From an uncultured Alphaproteobacteria bacterium (lineage in GTDB: Bacteria > Pseudomonadota > Alphaproteobacteria > Rhodobacterales > Rhodobacteraceae), in NCBI GenBank assembly GCA_902537215.1, contig CACBAM010000010.1:1-64000 (forward strand): DNA of 64,000 bases. The letters run 5' to 3'. Position 1 is the first letter of the stretch, and the number at the start of each line of letters is the position of its first letter. The notes below the pieces were generated by a model. The model made no database searches. It was not told the DNA's origin and saw only the letters and a program-made list of their open reading frames with translations. The position numbers and the translations under genes are program-made. Positions 44,110 to 54,148 of this stretch are shown here, piece by piece.

Positions 44110-45096
44110 ATGAGTGATACAGCCGTAAACGAAGAGACAGTTAGCGGGGCTTGGAAGAGATACCTCGGTTGGATAACTATTTTTTTATTGGCGGCTTTTC
44201 TGATTAACAATTTTCTTAACATCTATGTGGCATTCAATGGCGTCACATCTTTGCTATCGAAGCTTTCCTTCTCGGGTATAATTTCTACACTGATTTATAT
44301 ATTTTGCATTGCATTAGGCATTTGGCAGGTCAATCGCACTATGCATGAAAATTATCGAATGCAGGCAAAAAAGCTTCACGATTTTAATGTCTATTTTTTG
44401 AGAGGGTGCTTCTTTGCCGTATTATTCGTTGGATGCATCGATTTTTCACTAGCTTTGGTCAGATCTTTGGATATTTTAGTCTATTTGGTCGGAGAAAGTG
44501 CTAATAGGGCACTTGGGTTAGGAAATATAGTTGGTCCATTTTTACACGTACCATTAATAATACTCGGGTTCATTGTCGCATATTTTACTAAAACTTTAGG
44601 ATGGACGTGGTTAGCATTATTGATAGTTTTTGCCGAACTCATCATAGTTATCTCTAGGTATTTATTTTCATACGAGCAATCTTTTATGGCCGATTTGGTA
44701 AGGTATTGGTATGCAGCTCTTTTTCTCTTTGCCTCTGCCTATACTCTTTACGACGAAGGCCATGTTAGGGTAGATGTGATTTATGCGGGATTTAGTGATA
44801 AGGTAAAAGCATATGTTAATGCTTGGGGATCATATCTACTTGGAGTATTAACCTGCATGGTCATTGTGACTATTGGCTTTAACGGTAAAACATCTATTAT
44901 AAACTCTCCTTTATTGGTATTCGAAATTACTAACCAAGGTATCAATGGAATGTTTATAAAGTATCAGATGGCTATGTTTTTAGGGATTTTTGGTGCGACA
45001 ATGCTAGTACAATTTATTGTTCAGTTTTTCGATAGTCTTGCCGATATAAACGAAGAGCCTGGGAAACGAGATACATCAATAAAAATTGGGCATTAA
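44110..45096 (+). CDS. dctQ: TRAP transporter small permease with extended N-terminus
   Basis: The 328-aa protein is longer than the roughly 170-aa DctQ usual for the family. The DctQ-like domain with VFAELIIVISRYLFS and YTLYDEGHVRVDVIYAGF lies in the last 160 residues; four extra membrane segments precede it. This matches the small permeases paired with TakP-type systems. ATG 44110 (MSDTAVNEE) is the likely start; the frame runs to 44065. It is joined directly to the large permease (GTG begins right after its stop). Confidence 0.88.
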   Translation: MSDTAVNEETVSGAWKRYLGWITIFLLAAFLINNFLNIYVAFNGVTSLLSKLSFSGIISTLIYIFCIALGIWQVNRTMHENYRMQAKKLHDFNVYFLRGCFFAVLFVGCIDFSLALVRSLDILVYLVGESANRALGLGNIVGPFLHVPLIILGFIVAYFTKTLGWTWLALLIVFAELIIVISRYLFSYEQSFMADLVRYWYAALFLFASAYTLYDEGHVRVDVIYAGFSDKVKAYVNAWGSYLLGVLTCMVIVTIGFNGKTSIINSPLLVFEITNQGINGMFIKYQMAMFLGIFGATMLVQFIVQFFDSLADINEEPGKRDTSIKIGH

Positions 45097-47757
45097 GTGG
45101 AATTATTTTTCTTAGCTTTTTTATTTTTGACTATGGCCTTTGCTTTGGGCTCTGGTTATCCTGTTGCCTTTTCTCTTCCTGGCGCCGCGATTATATCAAT
45201 TATAGCAGCGGGGTTAGTTGGTTATCTGATTGAAGGAGAAGCAGCAGCATACTTTCACAGCGGTGGTCCGTATGAGTGGTTATCCGCTGGAGTAACTAAC
45301 CTGAGATTTGTTTACTGGGATGTAGAAAGAGATACACTTATCGCAATACCGTTATTTATCTTTATGGGCATAATGCTCCAAAAGTCAAAGATTGCAGAAG
45401 ATTTATTAGTAACGATGGCCAACCTTTTCGGTCCGGTTCCAGGAGGGCTAGGTATATCGGTCGTTTTTGTTGGTGCCCTCCTAGCAGCTACGACGGGCAT
45501 AGTAGGTGCAACCGTGGTCGCTATGGGATTGATATCCTTGCCGGTCATGTTACGCAATAAATACTCTCCAGCTCTTGCTACAGGCACAATTGCAGCGTCT
45601 GGAACGTTGGGACAAATTATACCTCCATCGATTGTACTTATCATATTAGCTGACCAGCTCGGATCAGCTGCAGATCAGGCCAGTTCTCTTCGTAAAGCTT
45701 TCCATAAAGAAGCTACAGGAGACTTAACGATGCCCTCTGTCATGGATGTAACTTCAACTAGTGCAGGTGAAATGTTCCTGGGAGCTTTTGTACCAGGTAT
45801 AGTACTTGTTTTACTCTATATGATCTTTATTTTGGTGCTTGCTTTGTTTTTTCCGCGTTTGGCCCCTTCTGTTCCTTATCAGGGTAAGATGAATGCCGCA
45901 TTCTGGATCAGGGTAGGCTTTATCTTGATACCTCCCCTTACGCTGATCGTTTTGGTGCTGGGGTCCATTATTACAGGAATAGCAACGGTAAATCAGGCTG
46001 GTGCTATTGGCGCTGCAGGAGCACTTGTGATGGCAAGCTACAGGCTCAACCCGAAGCAGGATTATACAGCATATCTTCCGGCAATACTCTTGTTGATTTC
46101 TATTCTTATAATGGCATTGGCTCTCTCAAACTTCGAAATGAATATTTTACTCATTAGAAACTCAACGGACTTAGTAGGAATACTGGTGGGTCTGGTGGGA
46201 GCTACTTTGTTTGTTATCTCGTTAATATGGAGCTCTATTAGACTTTACAAGATAGAGGGAACCTTAAACGACGTCATGTTGGATACAGCAAAGACTACGT
46301 CGTTAGTTTTTATTATTTTATTAGGAGCGGCCGTTCTCACTGCCGCTTTTAGAGCATTCGGTGGTGAAGAATTGGTAAGAGAATTCCTTAATTCTTTGCC
46401 TGGTGGCTTCTGGGCGAAATTTATTATTGTTATGGCAGTCATATTTGTTCTTGGATTTTTTCTAGATTTTATTGAAATTGCTGTTGTAGTAGTTCCGATT
46501 GTTGCACCTATTTTGTTGGCTGATCCATCAGCTAACATTACGGCAGTTTGGTTAGGTGTCATGATTGGCCTTAATATTCAAACCTCTTTTCTTACTCCAC
46601 CTTTTGGCTTTGCGCTATTTTATTTGAGGGGAGTTGCACCTGCTATTGTGAAAACTGTTCAAATGTATAAGGGTGTCGTGCCTTTCATCTTGCTACAAAT
46701 TCTTGCTCTTTTTATAGTAGGCTCTTATCCTGCATTGGTTAACTATTTACCCAATAGAACGAGTTATTTGTCAGACAATGCGCCCCCTCCGAAAAACCCA
46801 AGATTACAATATTGTTTAGAGAATTATAGTGCAGATATCCTATTCTCTGGAGAGGATTACGTTCAAGATGCTGTTAGAGAATTAAAAGAACTTGATCTAG
46901 AAAATCTCCCCAAAAAAGTAAAAGCTACAATTGAGGGAGCCTCTAGTGATGCTATAAAAGCAATCGTAAGTCTTGAGGAGGCCTTAGCTCAAGAAGAAAA
47001 AATAAAAATAGCATCAACCGAATATCGACCAGTATTGAATAAGGTAAGAAGAATTGAAAGCAAAATAAACCGAAAATTGCGAGAGATAAAAGAATTAAAA
47101 AAAGACCAAGTTCTGCAGAAAACGCTTAAAGACGAAGCGTCTGTCGAATTGATTGAGAGAGAAATAGGTGAAATTCAAATTGAAATAGACGATCTTAAAA
47201 AGGAAATACCGTCTGATTGGGTAGAAAGGTATAAGACCTTTAGCGCTCTGATGAAAGAAGAGCAGAAACTAAGAAATATGTATAGGCGCTCAGGAGACAG
47301 CTCTTATCAAGAGATAACAGAATTAACGTTAATTTTGGCTTCAAGTGAGCAGATTACCAAGCTCAAAAATGATTATGTGGAACTACTGGACTCTCTAGGT
47401 AGCCTGGACAAGGAAGAGAAATTACAAGCTGTGAGAAATTTCTCCAAAATTGTTAGCAATGTGAATGGTACCAGTTCTTTTAAAAGTATGCTCTCAAAAG
47501 CAATTAGAGAGTTAAAAAAGAAAAATGTTAATGATGAAAAAGTAAAAAAGAATCTTGACGCTGCTTTGATTGAAATCAATGACTTAGATGCTTGGGTTAT
47601 TGAAGCAAAAACTTCTATAGAAATACCGCTTAATACTTATTTAGAAAAAACCAAAACTTCTATCGGTCTAAGGTCCCAAGATGGGTTTAGCAGAGATCTA
47701 GCTTTGTACCTAGCAAGCTGTAACGCAAATCATAGAGATCTTTCTCTTAGCTTCTAA
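45097..47757 (+). CDS. dctM: TRAP transporter large permease with C-terminal coiled-coil extension
   Basis: The 886-aa protein has a DctM-type channel region in about residues 1-565: FVGALLAATTGIVGATVVAMG near 127-147, SGTLGQIIPPSIVLIILADQ near 168-187, NQAGAIGA near 308, a three-span insertion near 320-385, and IGLNIQTSFLTPPFGFALFYL near 487-507. The remaining about 310 residues are hydrophilic, rich in Lys, Glu and Leu, with long heptad-like stretches (such as NKVRRIESKINRKLREIKEL), and look like a cytoplasmic coiled-coil domain. Ordinary DctM proteins end soon after the last span. GTG start directly follows dctQ. No frameshift is evident; a fusion with a cytoplasmic domain is the simplest reading. 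Confidence 0.9.
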   Translation: MELFFLAFLFLTMAFALGSGYPVAFSLPGAAIISIIAAGLVGYLIEGEAAAYFHSGGPYEWLSAGVTNLRFVYWDVERDTLIAIPLFIFMGIMLQKSKIAEDLLVTMANLFGPVPGGLGISVVFVGALLAATTGIVGATVVAMGLISLPVMLRNKYSPALATGTIAASGTLGQIIPPSIVLIILADQLGSAADQASSLRKAFHKEATGDLTMPSVMDVTSTSAGEMFLGAFVPGIVLVLLYMIFILVLALFFPRLAPSVPYQGKMNAAFWIRVGFILIPPLTLIVLVLGSIITGIATVNQAGAIGAAGALVMASYRLNPKQDYTAYLPAILLLISILIMALALSNFEMNILLIRNSTDLVGILVGLVGATLFVISLIWSSIRLYKIEGTLNDVMLDTAKTTSLVFIILLGAAVLTAAFRAFGGEELVREFLNSLPGGFWAKFIIVMAVIFVLGFFLDFIEIAVVVVPIVAPILLADPSANITAVWLGVMIGLNIQTSFLTPPFGFALFYLRGVAPAIVKTVQMYKGVVPFILLQILALFIVGSYPALVNYLPNRTSYLSDNAPPPKNPRLQYCLENYSADILFSGEDYVQDAVRELKELDLENLPKKVKATIEGASSDAIKAIVSLEEALAQEEKIKIASTEYRPVLNKVRRIESKINRKLREIKELKKDQVLQKTLKDEASVELIEREIGEIQIEIDDLKKEIPSDWVERYKTFSALMKEEQKLRNMYRRSGDSSYQEITELTLILASSEQITKLKNDYVELLDSLGSLDKEEKLQAVRNFSKIVSNVNGTSSFKSMLSKAIRELKKKNVNDEKVKKNLDAALIEINDLDAWVIEAKTSIEIPLNTYLEKTKTSIGLRSQDGFSRDLALYLASCNANHRDLSLSF

Positions 47758-47763
47758 GAAAAT

Positions 47764-48570
47764 TTACTGATCCGAAGGTAAGTAGATAGGCACGCCTAGT
47801 TTTTCTTTGGAGCCATTTACATTATTGGGTTTTGTATGACCAACTTTGCTAGAGCAAATCCACTTATCTTTTGTGAATACCTCAAGCGGACTAAACCTTT
47901 TTTTATAGTCCATTTTAGAGCTTCCTTTTACCCAATAGCCCAGATAAACAAACTTTAGAGTCATTTCTAATGCCAGTCTGTTATGATCTATAATCATGTA
48001 TGTCCCAAGGCTTCTCTCCTTGAGGTATGGGTTAAATACTGAATAGACCATAGAGATACCATCATCCAAAATGTCGACTAACGAAAAACTAATAAGTTCT
48101 AACTCTCCATTTTTTTTTGCATAGTATTCAATTAACTTAGATTCAACATTAGTTTCTTCAATCATTGCGGTAAAGTCATTAGCATCCATATCCGACATTC
48201 CTCCATCGGGATGTCTTGTATTTATATATTGTTTGAAAAGATTATATTGGGCATCGGTTGCTAGTGCAGGATTTACAACTCTTACAATATCTAAGTTTTT
48301 TGAAAGTATTCTCTTTTGTGACTTTGTAGGTTTGAACTCTCTACTTGAAATTCTAGCTGACATACAAGCGCTACAGTTAGCGCAAGAAGGTCTATATAAA
48401 ACATTTTGCGATCTTCTAAACCCTTGTTTTGACAAAGAATTATTTAGGCGTCTAGAATTGACTCCATATAAGGCTGTAAACAGTTTTCTTTCGACCTGAT
48501 TATCTAAATAAGGACAATCTTGAGGGGCCGTAACATAAAATTGTGGAGTTTGAGGCAGAGAGTGTCGCAT
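47764..48570 (-). CDS. bpt: Aspartate/glutamate leucyltransferase (Bpt)
   Basis: The 268-aa protein matches Bpt/Ate enzymes: CPYLDNQVERKLF near residues 19-31, LSKQGFRRSQNVLYRPSCANCSACMSARI near 46-74, YINTRHPDGGMSDM near 115-128, SMVYSVFNPYLKERSLGTYMI near 172-192 and YLGYWVKGSSKMDYKKRF near 209-226. It adds leucine from leucyl-tRNA to N-terminal Asp or Glu, marking proteins for ClpS/ClpAP degradation (N-degron pathway). It is convergent with the TRAP permease (6-nt gap). Confidence 0.93.
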   Translation of the reverse strand: MRHSLPQTPQFYVTAPQDCPYLDNQVERKLFTALYGVNSRRLNNSLSKQGFRRSQNVLYRPSCANCSACMSARISSREFKPTKSQKRILSKNLDIVRVVNPALATDAQYNLFKQYINTRHPDGGMSDMDANDFTAMIEETNVESKLIEYYAKKNGELELISFSLVDILDDGISMVYSVFNPYLKERSLGTYMIIDHNRLALEMTLKFVYLGYWVKGSSKMDYKKRFSPLEVFTKDKWICSSKVGHTKPNNVNGSKEKLGVPIYLPSDQ

Positions 48571-48596
48571 AGCTTAGGATAACCTTAAATTTATGG

Positions 48597-49517
48597 TTAT
48601 TTCAAGCCAATCTTTTCTATCTCAAAAGGAGTAGTCTGATAAATCTCGTTTATCCAGTTACCGTATAAAAGATGTGCATGACTGCGCCACCTATTTATCG
48701 GATCTTGTTTTGGGTCATCATTTGGGAAATAGTTTTTGGGAACCTGAAATTTTTTTTCAGTATCTTTATCTCTTAAATATTCATCATTAAGAGTATTGCT
48801 GTCATATTCCAAATGATTAAGTAAAAATAAAAAGTTCTTTTCCTTATCTTCTATAAGACATGGTCCAACTTCATCGGAGTCCAAAAGTATTTCTAGATTT
48901 TTTTTCTCAGCGATCTCACCTCTAGATATAGTTGTCCAGCGACTGACAGGCACGATCAAATCGTCTGAAAAACCTCTCAAAAAATGCGAGTTAACTTTTC
49001 TGTTCTTATGCCGAAATAGTCCTAAAGCCTTTCTTGCCAGCATAAGTTTTTCTATTTCATAATAATAATAAAGCATAGCCATTGCTCCCCAACAAACACC
49101 AAATACGGAGTGCACCGACGTTTTTGCCCATTCTAAAATATCTCTCAATTCTCCCCAATAATCGACTGCTTCAAATGGAAGGTGCTCTATTGGTGCACCT
49201 GTGATAATTAGTCCGTCATATTTGTAATCACGCACATTATCAAAAGTCTTATAAAAGTTTTCCAGGTGTTCTTTAGACGTATTTTTTGAAACATGTGATG
49301 ATACTCTTAATAAGGTAAATTCTATTTGAAGAGGCGTTGCTCCGATGAGTCGCGCGAATTGAGTCTCCGTTTTTATTTTTTCTGGCATTAAGTTAAGTAA
49401 TATTATCTTTAGAGGGCGAATATCTTGCTTTTCCGCTAGTTGACTAGACATTACCATAACACCCTCATTTCGAAGAATATCGAAGGCTGGTAAACTTTTA
49501 GGAATTTTTATCGGCAT
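48597..49517 (-). CDS. metA: Homoserine O-acyltransferase MetA, predicted to use acetyl-CoA
   Basis: The 306-aa protein is a MetA of the glutamine-amidotransferase-like fold with nucleophile Cys142 in [11 protein letters not shown]. The specificity residue at position 111, in [11 protein letters not shown], is Glu. In characterised MetA enzymes Glu111 goes with acetyl-CoA and Gly111 with succinyl-CoA, so acetylation of homoserine is predicted. ATG 49517 ([10 protein letters not shown]) follows AAAGGG and gives the usual start; the frame begins at 49547 within the upstream gene. The upstream P-loop gene stops inside the leader, so no room exists for a SAM riboswitch. Confidence 0.94.
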   Translation of the reverse strand: MPIKIPKSLPAFDILRNEGVMVMSSQLAEKQDIRPLKIILLNLMPEKIKTETQFARLIGATPLQIEFTLLRVSSHVSKNTSKEHLENFYKTFDNVRDYKYDGLIITGAPIEHLPFEAVDYWGELRDILEWAKTSVHSVFGVCWGAMAMLYYYYEIEKLMLARKALGLFRHKNRKVNSHFLRGFSDDLIVPVSRWTTISRGEIAEKKNLEILLDSDEVGPCLIEDKEKNFLFLLNHLEYDSNTLNDEYLRDKDTEKKFQVPKNYFPNDDPKQDPINRWRSHAHLLYGNWINEIYQTTPFEIEKIGLK

Positions 49518-49527
49518 TATTGGCCCT

Positions 49528-50310
49528 TTACTTGACTCTGATCGCACACTCGATAGCCCTAATTAAATCAGCAGCACATTTTACTTCACGTAATTGTTCA
49601 AAGTTTAATGATATACCCCAATTTTTAGAGATTGTATCGAAAATCGCTTTTCTTCTTTTAATAAGTGCTTTAAATCCATAGATCATGAAGTCATCTGGGT
49701 TTATTTCATCACAAATAGACGAAGTATCATCTCTAAAACGTTGCCATAGAGAGTGTAAGAAATTTTCCTCATAATACATTGGTTTAGGTTTGGCTAGAAA
49801 TCTGTCAATTAATACTTGATACATAGTGTCAGGTGCTTCAAGACAGATTATAAGAAAGTTTTTGGATAAGGATGAAAGTATTTTATCATTTTTGTCCAGT
49901 GGATTGACCAGTTCACAGATAGAGCCAGATGTATCACACATAAAGTGCGACAACTCCGGTGAGTGTTCTACTAGTGAACTTGCATTGAGTGTTGCCTTAA
50001 TTTCTGCATCGCGATGAAGTTGTTGACGTTTCAAATACTCTGAAAATAATATCCCTCCCATCGACCGAGAGCCAGGTTTGCCAAGGAAATTCGATAGATT
50101 TGTTAGATTACCTATTTCAAAACCATCAAGTAAGTGCTTATGCTTGTTTTTAAAGAGGAGCTTACCTATTTCGTAATCCACTGAATAGTGTGACCATCTG
50201 TCTTTGTTCACCAGTTTGCGAGAGATAAATGTCTTCCCGAGCCCAGACATACCAAGCAATGCAAAACGCTTAAACTGGTATCCAGAGGTTTCATTAGCAA
50301 CTAATTTCAT
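49528..50310 (-). CDS. Uncharacterised P-loop ATPase/kinase-like protein
   Basis: The 260-aa protein has a Walker A motif G-M-S-G-L-G-K-T at residues 20-27 in a nucleotide-kinase-like fold, followed by the [11 protein letters not shown] and [14 protein letters not shown] segments and a C-terminal helical part. It lies just upstream of metA (10-nt gap to the preferred metA start) and downstream of the DUF2244 gene on the same strand, so they may form an operon. I recognise no named family. A Walker A match without a clear Walker B leaves catalysis unproved. Confidence 0.75.
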   Translation of the reverse strand: MKLVANETSGYQFKRFALLGMSGLGKTFISRKLVNKDRWSHYSVDYEIGKLLFKNKHKHLLDGFEIGNLTNLSNFLGKPGSRSMGGILFSEYLKRQQLHRDAEIKATLNASSLVEHSPELSHFMCDTSGSICELVNPLDKNDKILSSLSKNFLIICLEAPDTMYQVLIDRFLAKPKPMYYEENFLHSLWQRFRDDTSSICDEINPDDFMIYGFKALIKRRKAIFDTISKNWGISLNFEQLREVKCAADLIRAIECAIRVK

Positions 50311-50343
50311 GTGACGTCAAGAATATCAATTAAGTTTGATATA

Positions 50344-50847
50344 TCATGAACTATTAGCTTTAGCTAGGGCATTCTGAATTTTATCTCTTAGCTCAAGGCG
50401 TTCATTTGGACTCAAAAATGCTCCCAATTCAATATGCCTTCCTTTTCCAGCTAATGTTAAGTAATTTTTTAATTTTGGATTGTTAATGTCGAGATGTACC
50501 TTGGTCCAATAAGGATTACACTCCCAAGTCATTTGCTCTTTATTCTTTTCTTGGTGCACTACTTTAATTCTATTTTTTGAAATTAAGACCTCTTCGAAAG
50601 TACTACCCTGTTGAAAGTTTTTTTGAAGCAGGGTTAGAAAAATATAGAATGTCAAGCCTGAAAAAATCGTTAGTGTTGTTCCTATTGGACTGCCAATAAA
50701 AGGTATTATAGGAAGCAAAAAACCACACGCTATTAAAGCAAAGACCACTTTAGTTCCATATGAATCTAGGGATCTATTTGGCACCAAACGAATATTTATA
50801 AATGGTGCCTCATTTGCGTCGCCCCAATTATCCAGAATTTTCAACAT
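50344..50847 (-). CDS. DUF2244 membrane protein
   Basis: The 167-aa protein has INIRLVPNRSLDSYG near the N-terminus, two membrane spans (about 32-50 and 56-74) and a cytoplasmic domain with WECNPYWTKVHLDINNPKLKNYLTL and GKGRHIELGAFLSPNERLEL. These blocks define DUF2244, a family found near cytochrome oxidase genes in alphaproteobacteria. It is 11 nt downstream of ctaD on the same strand, which supports a role linked to the oxidase, though none is shown. Confidence 0.85.
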   Translation of the reverse strand: MLKILDNWGDANEAPFINIRLVPNRSLDSYGTKVVFALIACGFLLPIIPFIGSPIGTTLTIFSGLTFYIFLTLLQKNFQQGSTFEEVLISKNRIKVVHQEKNKEQMTWECNPYWTKVHLDINNPKLKNYLTLAGKGRHIELGAFLSPNERLELRDKIQNALAKANSS

Positions 50848-50858
50848 AATAATTCTAA

Positions 50859-52505
50859 CTAGTGGCTAGTTGACTTGGACTCCCACATATCTCGTGTAGG
50901 TAGTGTTTCAAAGGTATGCTCGGGTGGTGGATTTGGTAATGTCCACTCCAAAGTGTCAGCGTGTTTTCCCCAATAAGCTTCCTCTGTTAGACGTCTACCC
51001 CACATTAATGTATAAAAAATTATGCCAAAGAAAAATATAAATGATCCAAACGATATGAAAGCTCCAATAGATGATACATAATTCCATAATGCAAATTGCT
51101 CTGGGTAATCTATATACCGTCGAGGCATACCTTGTCTCCCTAGAAAATGTTGTGGGAAGAACGTGATATTTGATCCAATGAACATGGTCCAGAAGTGTAA
51201 TTTTCCTGCCCATTCAGGATATTGACGACCAGACATTTTCCCTATCCAATAGTATATCCCAGCAAATATACAAAATACGGCGCCTAAAGACATAACATAG
51301 TGAAAGTGAGCTACAACGTAATATGTATCATGATATGCTCTGTCGATTCCCGCTTGGCTTAAAACTATGCCTGTTACTCCACCAACGGTGAAAAGAAATA
51401 GGAAGCCTATCGACCATAACATTGGTGTTTTGAACTCAACTGATCCTCCCCACATTGTTGCAATCCATGAAAAAATTTTTATCCCGGTAGGAACCGCTAT
51501 AACCATTGTTGCAAGCATAAAATAAGCTTGTTGCGTAACAGACATACCGACAGTATACATGTGATGGGCCCAGACAACAAAACCTAAGGCACCTATTGCT
51601 ATCATAGCGTAAACCATTGGTAGATAGCCGAATACCGGCTTCTTGGAAAATGTTGAAATAACATGGCTTACTATTCCAAAGCCAGGAATTACAATCATAT
51701 AAACTTCTGGGTGGCCAAAAAACCATAATAAATGCTGATAAAGTACTGGATCGCCACCTCCCGCAGGATCAAAAAACGTCGTGCCAAAATTTCTATCCGT
51801 TAAGAGCATTGTAATCGCACCGGCTAGTACAGGTAGTGATAAAAGTATGAGAAAAGCCGTAACTACTATTGACCAAGGAAAAAGAGGTGTTTTGTGAAGT
51901 GTCATGCCCGGTGCACGCATATTTAAAAAAGTTGTAATCATGTTTATGGCGCTTAAGATAGACGAAGCTCCAGATAAATGGATGGCGAATATTGCTAAAT
52001 CCATTGACATCCCCTGCTCAGAGGTTGACAAAGGAGCATACAACACCCATCCGACACCAGATCCTAATTGACCATTTCCTCCCGGTGCTAATAAGCTACA
52101 TATCGCGAGAGATGAACCTGCAACGTACAGCCAATAAGATAAGTTATTCATTCTTGGGAACGCCATATCAGGTGCACCAATCATTAACGGCATGAAGTAG
52201 TTGCCAAAACCACCGAAGAGAGCTGGAATGACAACGAAAAACATCATTAATACACCGTGGCCAGTAATTAAAACATTCCACATATGCCCGTTTGGCTCAC
52301 CATCGGCGTTAGTCATATACTGAACACCAGGTTCCATTAGCTCTAATCTCATGTAGACGGTAAATGCCACCGCTATAAAACCCAAAAGAGCCGCAGTAAA
52401 TATATATAAAATACCTATATCTTTATGATTTGTTGACATAAACCAACGAGTGAAGAAATTTTTCTTTTCGTGTTCATGTGAAATTTGATCTGTAACATCA
52501 ACCAT
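50859..52505 (-). CDS. ctaD: Cytochrome c oxidase subunit I (aa3 type)
   Basis: The 548-aa protein has twelve membrane spans and all landmark residues of CoxI: haem and Cu ligand segments [16 protein letters not shown] near 262-277, [10 protein letters not shown] near 311-320, [13 protein letters not shown] near 342-354 and the double-His region [10 protein letters not shown] near 401-410. It is the catalytic subunit reducing O2 to water with proton pumping. The gene stands without coxII, ctaB, ctaG or coxIII in the window: lipB follows upstream and DUF2244 downstream. A GGGGGCG site lies before the ATG. Confidence 0.97.
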   Translation of the reverse strand: MVDVTDQISHEHEKKNFFTRWFMSTNHKDIGILYIFTAALLGFIAVAFTVYMRLELMEPGVQYMTNADGEPNGHMWNVLITGHGVLMMFFVVIPALFGGFGNYFMPLMIGAPDMAFPRMNNLSYWLYVAGSSLAICSLLAPGGNGQLGSGVGWVLYAPLSTSEQGMSMDLAIFAIHLSGASSILSAINMITTFLNMRAPGMTLHKTPLFPWSIVVTAFLILLSLPVLAGAITMLLTDRNFGTTFFDPAGGGDPVLYQHLLWFFGHPEVYMIVIPGFGIVSHVISTFSKKPVFGYLPMVYAMIAIGALGFVVWAHHMYTVGMSVTQQAYFMLATMVIAVPTGIKIFSWIATMWGGSVEFKTPMLWSIGFLFLFTVGGVTGIVLSQAGIDRAYHDTYYVVAHFHYVMSLGAVFCIFAGIYYWIGKMSGRQYPEWAGKLHFWTMFIGSNITFFPQHFLGRQGMPRRYIDYPEQFALWNYVSSIGAFISFGSFIFFFGIIFYTLMWGRRLTEEAYWGKHADTLEWTLPNPPPEHTFETLPTRDMWESKSTSH

Positions 52506-52621
52506 TAAAAGACGCCCCCTTTTACGATAGCATTAAATTAATAATCTAAATATATATAGTACATACTTATTAATTTTTCCACCCAAAATTTAGAGACCGT
52601 TCGACGCACGTGAGAGTTTTC

Positions 52622-53281
52622 TCATTCTGTAAAAATTGTTGAAAAAGTTCTCTTAAATACCTTATCTACATCAGCCGTCTTTATTTTAATTCCAAGCTCA
52701 TTTAAAGAGGTAACTCCTTTCTCAGATATACCGCATGGATTAATGTTGGTGAAAAAGTTGAGGTTGGGGTTTACGTTTAATGCTAAGCCATGGAATGTCA
52801 CCCATTTCTTTACCCTTAATCCGAGTGCTGCTATTTTCTTATCACGAGTTCCATCTATGTTAACGCTGCCAGGATCCTCAACCCAAACTCCAACCATTCC
52901 GGGAATTCTATACCCCAAAACGCCTAGGTCTTTAAGGACCAAAATTATCCATTCTTCAATATTCCATACTAATTTTTTTATATCTTTTTTTCCGTTTCTC
53001 AAATCCAGCATAAGATAGACGATTCGTTGTCCAGGACCATGATAGGTTGTCTGCCCACCCCTTTTTGTTTTATGCATCGGAATATTGACATGGTTCTTAA
53101 AGTCGCTCATTTTTGCGGATGTGCCGAGAGTAAAAACGTTGTCATGCTCTAGAAACCATATTAGCTCTGTCTTTTGATTTGAAATTATTTTTTCAACTCG
53201 TTTAGACATCGTATGCTCGGCAATTTTGTAATCTACAAAATTTATATCGTGCTTCCATTCTATCATTTGTGCCATTAACAT
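52622..53281 (-). CDS. lipB: Octanoyltransferase LipB
   Basis: The 219-aa protein has RGGQTTYHGPGQRIVYLMLDL near residues 73-93, the catalytic Lys in KIAALGLRV near 148-156 and the catalytic Cys in NPCGI near 182-186. It transfers octanoate from ACP to lipoyl domains, the first step of lipoate assembly. Several in-frame ATGs cluster at the start (53281, 53275, 53266). It is divergent from tRNA-Leu. No LipA is seen here. Confidence 0.93.
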   Translation of the reverse strand: MLMAQMIEWKHDINFVDYKIAEHTMSKRVEKIISNQKTELIWFLEHDNVFTLGTSAKMSDFKNHVNIPMHKTKRGGQTTYHGPGQRIVYLMLDLRNGKKDIKKLVWNIEEWIILVLKDLGVLGYRIPGMVGVWVEDPGSVNIDGTRDKKIAALGLRVKKWVTFHGLALNVNPNLNFFTNINPCGISEKGVTSLNELGIKIKTADVDKVFKRTFSTIFTE

Positions 53282-53345
53282 TATCGTATTGCTTTTTTTT
53301 GGAAAATATCATATCTAACAGCAGATTGAAAATGGTATTGAAAAC

Positions 53346-53432
53346 GCGGCTGTGGCGGAATCGGTAGACGCGCAGCGTTGAGGTCGCTGTGGGGTAAAAC
53401 CCGTGGAAGTTCAAGTCTTCTCAGCCGCACCA
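53346..53432 (+). tRNA. tRNA-Leu (anticodon GAG)
   Basis: Acceptor GCGGCTG pairs with CAGCCGC, the anticodon loop TTGAGGT gives GAG, the long variable arm of class II tRNAs is present, the T arm GGAAG-TTCAAGT-CTTCT is close to full pairing, and CCA is encoded. The gene is intact. The accessory block 53433-64000 begins directly after it, a common place for island insertion. Confidence 0.96.
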
Positions 53433-53586
53433 TGATGTAGAGTTAATTTTACCTAAAGCGATGATTTATAAGCACTAGACAATTTTTATGTAATTAGGTG
53501 TGAAATAAACTAGAAAACCTATTATTTGGCTTCCATAAAAATTTTTTGCAGCTAAAATCATATTAAAAAACTGGTGAGGTTTCAAG

Positions 53587-54024
53587 ATGGCTGAACATAA
53601 TGGTGGATGCCACTGTGGAAAAATAAAATTCACTGCCAAGGATCCAATAATTAGTGTGGCTTGCAATTGCCAAAGGTGTCGTAAATTAAGTGGTAGCCTT
53701 CATATTGGTGTGATTTTTAGTGAGGAAAATTTCTCTGTAGATGGAAAGTTATCTTCTTATGAGTATATCGGCGGAAGTGGAAATAGAGTACATAGTAAAT
53801 TCTGTGGAACTTGTGGCAGTAAAATTTATTCAAAGGCTGAATTGTTTGAGGGCCTTGTTAGTGTTAAACTCGGAGTGTTGGACGATGCGCTCGATTTCCC
53901 CCCGCAGATGGAAGTGTTTACTAATTACAAACTTAATTGGCTGAAGGATAATGGTTGTATAAAGGAAAGCTTTGAAGAGGCAGCGGTTGCTGAGAGGCTA
54001 ACAAGTATACTAGAAAAATTGTAG
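53587..54024 (+). CDS. GFA-family zinc-binding protein
   Basis: The 145-aa protein has the GFA zinc pattern GCHCGKIKF near residues 7-15, CNCQRCRK near 27-34 and CGTCGSKIYSKAE near 78-90, with the fold completed by a final helix. It is related to the GFA protein at 2685-3140 but differs strongly in the middle and C-terminus. The activity is unknown; a thiol-linked aldehyde reaction is the family precedent. It is the first gene after tRNA-Leu. Confidence 0.85.
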   Translation: MAEHNGGCHCGKIKFTAKDPIISVACNCQRCRKLSGSLHIGVIFSEENFSVDGKLSSYEYIGGSGNRVHSKFCGTCGSKIYSKAELFEGLVSVKLGVLDDALDFPPQMEVFTNYKLNWLKDNGCIKESFEEAAVAERLTSILEKL

Positions 54025-54148
54025 AGAATTGAAAACAAATTAAATTAAGAAAGAAAACGGCCATTATCAGGCACGAATATATCTATGGTATGTGAAGTAA
54101 GTAGGCTTGATTATGCGAACAAAGTCGGTTCTTAGGTATTGTTAAAAA

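Noticed and set aside
49518-49560. SAM riboswitch upstream of metA
   Set aside because: The upstream P-loop gene ends 10 nt before the metA start, leaving no room for a leader structure.
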